The notes under the pieces were generated by a model. That model worked only from the letters and a program-made list of their open reading frames with translations, was not told the origin of the DNA and searched no databases. A DNA stretch of 8,668 bases. Source: M3007 sp040383605. GTDB taxonomy: Bacteria > Bacteroidota > Bacteroidia > Chitinophagales > Saprospiraceae. Below are positions 1 through 6,114 of the stretch, piece after piece. Each line of letters starts with the position of its first letter. The first letter of the stretch is position 1. The translations under genes were made by a program, and so were the position numbers. The DNA lies in contig JBEIDF010000160.1 of the NCBI GenBank assembly GCA_040383605.1, positions 1 through 8,668 of the forward strand, read 5' to 3'.

Positions 1-1
1 C

Positions 2-208
2 GGCAAGACCCTGGGGAAGTGGATTACCAAGACCCGGGCAGTCACCATATATGACGAACGCCTGGATTTCAAAACAGCCCTCGGCCGAAGCCTCTGCCGA
101 CTGATCCCCTTCGAAGCCTTCTCCTTCCTGGGCGACCGCCCGACCGGATGGCATGATCGGTTTTCGGGGACGAAGGTGGTGGAGGATGGGGGAGCGTGGC
201 AAAATTGA
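2..208 (+). CDS. RDD family membrane protein, C-terminal fragment
   Basis: This is an open frame entering from the left edge and ending at TGA 206-208, giving 68 visible residues. It begins GKTLGKWITKTRAV and continues through ALGRSLCRLIPFEAFSFLG to GWHDRFSGTKVV. That layout (a GKTLGK segment, then an R-L-IPFE-F-F membrane segment, then a GWHDR-SGT-VV tail) is the usual C-terminus of RDD-family proteins, small multi-pass inner-membrane proteins, some of which have been linked to ion transport or exchange. The start and the first membrane helices lie outside the window. The gene is GC-rich (40 of 60 bases at 121-180), unlike the spacer after it. It is probably a chromosomal neighbour unrelated to the defence operon and may mark the edge of the defence island. 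The family call is by recognition of the motif pattern; specific function unknown. Confidence 0.75.
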   Translation, partial: GKTLGKWITKTRAVTIYDERLDFKTALGRSLCRLIPFEAFSFLGDRPTGWHDRFSGTKVVEDGGAWQN

Positions 209-275
209 CTTTTTTTAAAATAAGGTTATAAAAAGCCCAAATTCGATCCTAATAATGGACAAAACACCGTGTTAT

Positions 276-327
276 CTATCTGTATCCCAGAATATAGAGT
301 TATGGGAGGCTGCCCGATTACAGATAG
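276..327. repeat. Spaced 9-bp inverted repeat in operon leader
   Basis: CTATCTGTA at 276-284 is the exact reverse complement of TACAGATAG at 319-327, with 34 bases between. The spacer contains GGG (304-306) and CCC (313-315), which could form a small inner stem. It could be an operator with two half-sites, an RNA hairpin ending transcription from the RDD gene, or chance in AT-rich DNA. There is no T-run directly after the right arm, which argues against a classical terminator. Confidence 0.35.
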
Positions 328-335
328 TTTAAAAC

Positions 336-354
336 AAAAAAGAATTTCTTTTTT
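336..354. terminator. Perfect A/T-rich palindrome, possible weak terminator
   Basis: Bases 336-344 (AAAAAAGAA) pair perfectly with 346-354 (TTCTTTTTT) around a single central T. As RNA this gives a G-C pair flanked by A-U pairs and a run of six U, resembling a weak bidirectional terminator between the RDD gene and the BREX operon. The stem has only one G-C pair and a tiny loop, so it is weak. A protein-binding palindrome is an equally good reading. Confidence 0.3.
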
Positions 355-494
355 CGGCTAAAATACCTATCATTGCACCAAGATACTGAAAATTAGATTT
401 TATGCTGTTCAAGGTGGGCCAGTGTATCTGATTTAAGTTTTTTGACAAATAAACGAGTACCAAAAATTAAAAATTCGCTGCAAACAACGCCTAA

Positions 495-502
495 TATATT
501 TG
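495..502 (+). promoter_or_regulatory. Likely -7 promoter box of the BREX operon (TAnnTTTG)
   Basis: TATATTTG at 495-502 fits the Bacteroidota -7 consensus TAnnTTTG exactly. Transcription would start around 508-510, giving a leader of roughly 43 bases before the brxE ATG at 553. The -33 element (normally TTTG or TTG) is not convincing; TTCG at 474-477 is the nearest candidate at a suitable distance. The call depends on the host being Bacteroidota. A sigma70-like TTGACA at 442-447 has no good -10 partner. Confidence 0.4.
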
Positions 503-552
503 TTATAAATTTTTATATTTTTTATTAATATAAACACCTAATTATCAAGTGC

Positions 553-1071
553 ATGGACAAAGAAATATCAGTGTCTTCACTCTTGCAATTACGATTTTCT
601 GTGGCCTATCTTGGCGAAAACCGTCAGGCAGACTGGTGGTCTTCAGTTTTTTTTTCAACCGTTAGTCAAGAATATCTCTCACCCGTCTTTCCGAGAACAA
701 CTCTATTGTCAAAGTATCACGGCGCACAACAAGCAGCAAGTTTTAAACATGATGAATATATTGGGGTTGGAATACAAGTATTTCATTTATTTAGATTGCC
801 AGAAACAATGGAACAATCTATTTATGAATATTTAAGGAGCATAAATAATTTAGAGTCCATTGGTGAGTATATTGGATCCCCCGAAAAAGCCTTGCAATCT
901 GTACTTGAATTAGCAGGCGAATATTCCGAAATTCAGCTCGAAAATGGTCCAGTACGCGTAGGAGAGACAGACAATCTATATAAACGCACTATTTGGCAAA
1001 AAGTAGCGCAATATTACCATAAAGCATTTCTAGAGGGAGTAAAAACATATCCATATATTGTCCTCGAATGA
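553..1071 (+). CDS. brxE: BrxE family BREX protein
   Basis: This 172-residue protein is the first gene of the operon. I recognise the BrxE pattern: an N-terminal LLQLRFSVAYLGE segment (10-22), a WW pair (28-29), YLSPVFPRT (41-49), KYHGAQQAA (54-62), HDEYIGVG (66-73), then VFHLFRLPE (76-84) and a late GPVRVGE motif. BrxE is a small protein associated with type 6 BREX loci; its molecular role is not established. There is no signal peptide or membrane segment, so it is probably cytoplasmic. The ATG at 553 is chosen because the conserved region begins within ten residues of it and the upstream DNA is non-coding. No Shine-Dalgarno is seen. The stop overlaps the brxA start as ATGA, implying translational coupling. 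The gene is AT-rich and contains a run of nine T at 647-655 (codons 32-35). Family call by memory of conserved motifs. Confidence 0.75.
   Translation: MDKEISVSSLLQLRFSVAYLGENRQADWWSSVFFSTVSQEYLSPVFPRTTLLSKYHGAQQAASFKHDEYIGVGIQVFHLFRLPETMEQSIYEYLRSINNLESIGEYIGSPEKALQSVLELAGEYSEIQLENGPVRVGETDNLYKRTIWQKVAQYYHKAFLEGVKTYPYIVLE
647..655 (+). repeat. T9 homopolymer inside brxE
   Basis: Nine consecutive T residues encode V32-F33-F34 and the first base of S35 of BrxE. Loss of one T would shift reading into a frame that stops at 833-835, truncating the protein at about half length. Such tracts can slip during replication, but a T9 in an AT-rich gene may be incidental. Confidence 0.5.
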
Positions 1072-1853
1072 ATTCAATAGCACCATATAATGTTAATCTA
1101 CAAGCAGGACTCGGATTAATAGATGAGACGAAACAACTCCTGAACCTATGGCAACCAGGTATGAGTTCGGCCTTGCTATTCGAGGCAGCTCTAAACTCTG
1201 GTCAATTTGGTAGTATGTCAGCTCGTAGATTGACTAACCTTGTCAAAGAGTGCTTTGCCCCGCGTTATCTCATTCAAAAAGGAATACCGGCGCGATTGAT
1301 TAAATCAGCATTGCCGATGCTTACTACAATCGCTGGGGAACAACTTTTCCTCCTTTATACCACCCGAGCCAATCAAATATTAGCCGATTTTATCAGGGAC
1401 GTCTATTGGCCTAAATACGTTCAAGGCTATTTATCTGTTTCTAACGAGGATGCCCGGCAGTTTGTGTTAAAAGCCAATCAAATCGGAAAAACACAACAAA
1501 TCTGGTCGGACACGACGATTCGAAGGGTTAGTTCCTACCTTACTGGCGCCTGCGCCGACTTTCGCCTGCTGGAATCGGGTACTAAAAGTGTAAGAAAAAT
1601 ACTCTCTTTCCGTATCCAACCAACGACCCTGGCATGGTTGGCCTATGATTTGCACTTTCAAGGATTGGGCGACAACGCCGTGATTCACCATCCTGATTGG
1701 CAGATTTTCGGATTACAGCCGGAAGATGTGCGTCAAGAATTGCGCCGCTTGTCGCTGAAAGGCTTTTTTATTATCCAAACCACCGCTGATTCCACACATA
1801 TAAGTTGGAGTTACGAAAACTGGGAACAATTGATCCATGGCCTCACTGAATGA
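1068..1853 (+). CDS. brxA: BREX protein BrxA (DUF1819 family)
   Basis: This 261-residue protein matches the DUF1819/BrxA pattern. The N-terminus reads YNVNLQAGLGLIDETKQLL (7-25), followed by the helical segment with F-EAALNSGQFGSMSARRL and then NLVKECFAPRYL. A C-terminal domain (about 200-259) contains HPDWQIFGLQPEDVRQELRR, then LSLKGFFIIQ and ISWSYENWEQLI, which looks like a winged-helix layout. BrxA proteins are small, mostly helical, and have been reported to bind DNA; they are needed for phage defence in some BREX systems. The start ATG overlaps the brxE stop by four bases, and the 3' end overlaps brxB by 17 bases, so translation is likely coupled. It is somewhat longer than the ~200 residues of the E. 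coli-type protein. The 5' half is AT-rich and the composition becomes more mixed after about 1500. An older label, 'inner membrane protein', should be ignored: no membrane helix is evident. Confidence 0.85.
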   Translation: MNSIAPYNVNLQAGLGLIDETKQLLNLWQPGMSSALLFEAALNSGQFGSMSARRLTNLVKECFAPRYLIQKGIPARLIKSALPMLTTIAGEQLFLLYTTRANQILADFIRDVYWPKYVQGYLSVSNEDARQFVLKANQIGKTQQIWSDTTIRRVSSYLTGACADFRLLESGTKSVRKILSFRIQPTTLAWLAYDLHFQGLGDNAVIHHPDWQIFGLQPEDVRQELRRLSLKGFFIIQTTADSTHISWSYENWEQLIHGLTE

Positions 1854-2409
1854 CAACTTTAACGAATTGCTCAAAAGGATTCGCGCCGGACGCGAACTCA
1901 CCCACGCCAGCTACGAACCGATCTATTACCTCGTGTTCCCGCCAGCAGATATATTGACCGTAAAACGGGAATTACCAGCCTGGTCGGCCAGGCTGCGCAA
2001 CGATGGCTGGGAAGTCCATGTTTTTTCCATGGCAGAACATATCCTGACGCTGCTCCAAGAGGCAAAATTGCGTCCCTTCTGGCTGAATGCCGATCAGAAA
2101 GCGCCGCTGGAATGGGGTAAAACGAACCAGGCGCTTTCCAATTACCTGGCAAACGGCAACCTGCAGGCCCGACTCGAAACTGCGCTGGCAGACCTGGAGG
2201 GAAACGAAAAGGCCCTCCTGCTGATCACCGACCTGGAAGCCCTGCACCCCTACCTCCGCATCGGCGCTATTGAAGCCCAGCTTCAAGGCAAATTCAAAGT
2301 TACTACCATTCTGCTGTACCCAGGAGAGCGCACCGGCAAAACGCGCCTCAAGTTTTTGGGTTTTTATCCGGAAGATGGCAACTACCGATCCGTGCATGTC
2401 GGAGGATAA
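1837..2409 (+). CDS. brxB: BREX protein BrxB (DUF1788 family)
   Basis: This 190-residue protein has the DUF1788/BrxB layout: LNDNFNELLKRI at the N-terminus (4-15), PIYYLVFPP around 28-36, LLLITDLEALHPYLR (127-141), and the signature LLYPGER (159-165) followed by LKFLGFYPEDGNYRS (171-185), equivalent to the family's 'FYPG...L.lFg....nYYR' ending. Length is typical. BrxB is a core BREX component of unknown biochemical activity, presumed to act in a cytoplasmic complex with BrxC, PglX and PglZ. The ATG at 1837 lies 17 bases inside brxA. It is preferred because the conserved LNDNF motif follows at once and no closer in-frame ATG exists. The gene is GC-rich (38 of 60 bases at 2161-2220), in contrast to the DNA just after it. 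Confidence 0.87.
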   Translation: MASLNDNFNELLKRIRAGRELTHASYEPIYYLVFPPADILTVKRELPAWSARLRNDGWEVHVFSMAEHILTLLQEAKLRPFWLNADQKAPLEWGKTNQALSNYLANGNLQARLETALADLEGNEKALLLITDLEALHPYLRIGAIEAQLQGKFKVTTILLYPGERTGKTRLKFLGFYPEDGNYRSVHVGG

Positions 2410-2448
2410 AACACATAATTGTAACAAACTACCAAACTACTCTGCGAT

Positions 2449-5400
2449 ATGATCATTCAGCAACTCTTCGATTCATCCAGGAACATTTACAGACCAATTG
2501 AAAAGGTCATTACTTATGCAGCGGCGCAATCCGACCGTGTAAAGAGTGAAATTTCTGAATATGTAGTCACAGACAACATAGAGCAGCAGTTTTTTAAGTT
2601 GCTAACGGATATGGAAAGGGCAATGGAAGCCGCCCGAGTTCTTTCCCCAAATGAAGAAAAAACGGATACGCTTCCATATGAAGTCGGAGTCTGGGTTTCA
2701 GGATTTTATGGCTCAGGTAAAAGCTCATTCACCAAATACCTGGGCATGGCCTTTGATTCCAATATCATCATTGATGGCGTGCCCTTTTACCAACATCTTC
2801 AGAATCGATTTAAAGATGCCCGTACCAGAGCGTTGCTGTCAAGTATGGTAAATAAATTCCCGGCAGCCGTGGTGATGCTTGATTTAGCAAGTGAAATGCT
2901 TACCGGTGCGACTCAAGAAACTATTTCCAATGTCCTTTATTTCAAAGTACTTCAATGGGCGGGCTTTTCACAAAACCTGAAGGTAGCTGCTTTGGAACGC
3001 AAATTACTGAAGGATGGGAACTACGAGGTTTTTTGCCAAAAAATAAAAAGTGCAGCAGGAGTAGAATGGAAAGATGTCCAGAACGACCCCTTAATTGTGG
3101 ATAGCTTACTTCCAGAAATAGCTCACGAAATTTATCCTGCATTATTCAAGTCCACTAGTTCTTTCGACACGGATATAAATGATATTATCATTTTTGAAAA
3201 TCAGCGTGTGGAAGAAATGCTGAATATCATCAGAGAAAAATCTGGTAAGCAATTTGTCATTTTTGTCATAGATGAAGTAGGGCAATATGTGGGACCGCGC
3301 GATACGCTCATCCTAAACCTTGACGGATTAGCAAAAAATCTTAAAAATATCGGCAAGGGTAAGGCCTGGATTCTCTCCACCGCCCAGCAACGCCTCGCCG
3401 AAGACGATCCCCGCGCCGCTCTCAACTCTCCTTACCTCTTCAAACTCAAGGACCGGTTCCCGATCAACATTGACCTGGAAGCCAAAGACATCAAAGAAAT
3501 TACGAAAAAACGCCTGCTGGGCAAATCTGCCGAAGGCGAATGCGTACTGGGGCAACTCTTCGACCAGCATGGCCAACGCCTGCGCCATTATACCAAATTG
3601 CAGGACGCTAAATACTTCGATGCTGACTTCAATCGGGAGTCGTTCATCGACCTTTACCCATTCCTTCCGGCCCACTTCGATATCCTGTTGCAGCTGCTCA
3701 GCGCACTGGCCAAATCCACTGGCGGTATCGGCTTGCGCTCCGCAATTCGCGTCATCCAGGAAATTTTGATCGAACAAAACGATGGTAGCCCTCGCGTTGC
3801 AGATGAACGCATGGGTTACCTGGTCAATACGGCTACCCTGTATGATGCCCTGGCGAAAGATATTGCGCGCGCCTTCCCGTCTGTCCATGCTGCCGTCGAC
3901 AAAGTGGCCATCCGGTTCCCAGGCGAGCCGGAGGCTAATGACGTCGCCAAAACGGTGGCCATCTTGCAAGTTCTGGACAACCTGCCCATCACGGAACAAA
4001 ACATCGCCGCATTGCTTCAGGATGGCGTGGACAACGACGGCGCGCTGGCCCAAGTACAGGCGGTTATTCGCAAGATGTTGGATGACGCCCAGACCCCTCT
4101 CGGCGAACAAGACGGCCAATACCGCTTTTTCAGCGAAAAGCTCAACGAGATCGAACAGGACATGACCCAAATGGCGCTTAATTCCAGTGAAATCCGCCGT
4201 TTATTCAATGAAAACCTGCGCGATGCCCTCAGCCCCCTTCCTTCTGTAAACCTGCACGATTCGCTGGTGGTGAAATCGGGATTGCGCTTTTTGAACGCTG
4301 GCCAACCGATACCCCTGACAGGAGAACGCGAAACCATTCAGTTTGTCGTAGTATTGGCCGATCCTTCTGACTACGACAATCAGCGCATGATTCTACTGGA
4401 GGAATCGCGCCAACGCAACAGTCAGTATACGATTTATTTCATCGGTCGCCGCCCGGACAATACCGACCAACTGTGCGCCGAAATATTCCGCTGCCAGGAA
4501 ATCAATCGCAAATTCAGAAACGACACCGATCAGGAAGTGCGTGAATACTGTTCCAGCAAAGAACAACAGGCCACCAAACGCAGCCAGGAATTGCAGCGAT
4601 TGTTGTTGCATGGATTGAGCGGTGGCTCTTTTGTGTTTCGCGGACAGGTCAACGCAGTAGAAAGCCTCGACCATGTGGTGCTCGAAGCCTGCCGCAAACA
4701 ACTGGCGGACGCCGCCCGCGAGGTGTTCGACCGCTACGGAGAGGCGCCGCTCCGGGCTGGTACCGGCCTGGCGGAAGACCTTCTGCGCCTACCCAGTTTG
4801 CAGGCCGTGAGCGCCAAAACCGACCCGATGGGCCTTGTGGTGGTGGATGGCGGCAAACCCCGCGTGCGCACGGATCACAAGGCGCTGCAAAGCATTCGCG
4901 ATTATCTCGACCGCTTCGGCAGCACTGAGGGCCGCACCCTCACCGAACACTTTACCGAGGCGCCCTTCGGCTGGTCGCCCGATACGCTCCGCTACTTGAT
5001 TGCCATGCAATTACTCGCCGGAGAAATCAAACTCCGGGTGGGCGGACGCGATGTGACAGCCAACGGCCAAATGGCCATAGATGCCATTAAATCGAATACC
5101 GCATTTAAAAATATTGGAGTGGACCTTCGCCATGAACGTCCCTCCATGGAGGTAGTCGCCAATGCAGCCCAACGACTGACCACCTTGCTCGGCAACACCG
5201 TATTTCCCCTGGAAGATGACATCAGCAAGGCCGTCCTCAAAGACTTGCCCGGCCTGCAAAGCAAACTGGCGCCGCTGGGTGAGCGCCTCGCCGCCATGCG
5301 CCTCCCGGGCAAAGATCAGGTGGATATGCTGGTGCAACAATGCAACGAACTGATCAATAACCCCTCCGAAGCACCGCAACGCTTCGGTGCGCCGGAGTCC

Positions 5401-6102
5401 AACCTGTACAATGCCATGCAATGGGCACTGGAGGCACACAACGCACTGCGCAACGACCTGGATAAAACCATCCGCGCGCTGCGCACCCACCTCGACGCTA
5501 TCGCGGAAATGCCCCAGTCAGAGTTATTAGACGGCTTACGCGCTGCCATAAACGGTCAACGCATGCAAGTAATAGAGCAACTGGATCACCACAGCTTCCA
5601 CAAACGCAGCGCCGAATTGCAAACCGCCCTCACTGCCATACAAGCGCGGGTGCGCGATGCTGCGGCAGACATGGAAAACCGCCAGCAAGACCAATTCCGC
5701 GCGGCAGAGGCCGACCTGCGCCGCCTGCCCGGCTGGAACGAACTGACCCAGGAAGAACAAGCCAATACCTTACAGCAACTCGAAATGTACGCCGCCCACG
5801 TACATCACAACCTCGAAGGCCTTCAAACCTTGATCAGGCAAGAGTATAACTTTGCCAATACGCTGCGCAAACTGAAAGAAAATGTGGAAGCCACCGGCCG
5901 CCAACGCCGGCTCGATCGGCTGGAACAAGAAAAAGAAAAAGCCAAACAACAAGGCCAATCCAAACTCCGCCGAACGGTGCATATACCGGCCGCTCTCCAA
6001 AACACTCAACAGCTGGACCAACTGATCGCCGAACTGCAAAACCTCCGCAATGACCTGGAACTGCACCGCGACATCGAGATCACCATCCAACTCAATCCGT
6101 AA
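2449..6102 (+). CDS. brxC: BREX P-loop ATPase BrxC
   Basis: This 1217-residue protein is a normal full length for BrxC (about 1200). The N-terminus (IQQLFDSSRNIYRPIEKVI, then EISEYVVTDNIEQQFFKLL) is the standard BrxC opening. The P-loop GFYGSGKSS spans residues 85-93 with K91 as the Walker A lysine. Walker B is FVIFVIDEVGQYVG (269-282) with D275 and E276. AWILSTAQQRL (306-316) looks like a sensor-1 segment. The last ~170 residues are rich in charged helices (LDRLEQEKEKAKQQ) and probably coiled coil. BrxC is an ATPase essential for phage exclusion, thought to act with PglX and other BREX proteins in sensing or remodelling phage DNA. It starts 39 bases after brxB and ends 12 bases before pglX. 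Composition changes sharply near 3355: about 38% GC before and well over 50% after, although the protein continues uninterrupted across the break. Confidence 0.92.
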   Translation: MIIQQLFDSSRNIYRPIEKVITYAAAQSDRVKSEISEYVVTDNIEQQFFKLLTDMERAMEAARVLSPNEEKTDTLPYEVGVWVSGFYGSGKSSFTKYLGMAFDSNIIIDGVPFYQHLQNRFKDARTRALLSSMVNKFPAAVVMLDLASEMLTGATQETISNVLYFKVLQWAGFSQNLKVAALERKLLKDGNYEVFCQKIKSAAGVEWKDVQNDPLIVDSLLPEIAHEIYPALFKSTSSFDTDINDIIIFENQRVEEMLNIIREKSGKQFVIFVIDEVGQYVGPRDTLILNLDGLAKNLKNIGKGKAWILSTAQQRLAEDDPRAALNSPYLFKLKDRFPINIDLEAKDIKEITKKRLLGKSAEGECVLGQLFDQHGQRLRHYTKLQDAKYFDADFNRESFIDLYPFLPAHFDILLQLLSALAKSTGGIGLRSAIRVIQEILIEQNDGSPRVADERMGYLVNTATLYDALAKDIARAFPSVHAAVDKVAIRFPGEPEANDVAKTVAILQVLDNLPITEQNIAALLQDGVDNDGALAQVQAVIRKMLDDAQTPLGEQDGQYRFFSEKLNEIEQDMTQMALNSSEIRRLFNENLRDALSPLPSVNLHDSLVVKSGLRFLNAGQPIPLTGERETIQFVVVLADPSDYDNQRMILLEESRQRNSQYTIYFIGRRPDNTDQLCAEIFRCQEINRKFRNDTDQEVREYCSSKEQQATKRSQELQRLLLHGLSGGSFVFRGQVNAVESLDHVVLEACRKQLADAAREVFDRYGEAPLRAGTGLAEDLLRLPSLQAVSAKTDPMGLVVVDGGKPRVRTDHKALQSIRDYLDRFGSTEGRTLTEHFTEAPFGWSPDTLRYLIAMQLLAGEIKLRVGGRDVTANGQMAIDAIKSNTAFKNIGVDLRHERPSMEVVANAAQRLTTLLGNTVFPLEDDISKAVLKDLPGLQSKLAPLGERLAAMRLPGKDQVDMLVQQCNELINNPSEAPQRFGAPESNLYNAMQWALEAHNALRNDLDKTIRALRTHLDAIAEMPQSELLDGLRAAINGQRMQVIEQLDHHSFHKRSAELQTALTAIQARVRDAAADMENRQQDQFRAAEADLRRLPGWNELTQEEQANTLQQLEMYAAHVHHNLEGLQTLIRQEYNFANTLRKLKENVEATGRQRRLDRLEQEKEKAKQQGQSKLRRTVHIPAALQNTQQLDQLIAELQNLRNDLELHRDIEITIQLNP

Positions 6103-6114
6103 TCCGCAATCCAG

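Larger units (their letters stand above)
209..552. other. AT-rich intergenic spacer upstream of the BREX operon
   Basis: This 344-base stretch separates the RDD gene from brxE and holds no convincing gene. It is strongly AT-rich near its right end (10 G/C in 60 bases at 481-540). Directly after the RDD stop, CTTTTT at 209-214 can pair with AAAAAG at 230-235, a weak A/U hairpin with no following U-tract, so a poor terminator. A 9-base inverted repeat (276-284 with 319-327), an A/T palindrome (336-354) and a likely -7 promoter box (495-502) are listed separately. One 25-codon frame (ATG at 255, TAA at 330-332) shows no evidence of being real. No tRNA, CRISPR-like repeat or BrxR-type regulator gene is visible. 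Confidence 0.7.

Noticed and set aside
255..332. 25-codon frame beginning MDKTPCYLSV, whose first nine bases (ATGGACAAA) equal the brxE start
   Set aside because: It is short, has no ribosome-binding signal and no recognisable motif. The shared ATGGACAAA can arise by chance, and the frame overlaps the inverted repeat.
442..447. TTGACA resembling a sigma70 -35 box
   Set aside because: No TATAAT-like hexamer lies 16-18 bases downstream, and the TAnnTTTG box nearer brxE is a better candidate for the presumed host.
3328..4170. Long reverse-strand frame of 280 codons opposite brxC
   Set aside because: It is antisense to a clear BrxC coding region. Long antisense frames are common opposite GC-rich genes, and its product shows no family motif.
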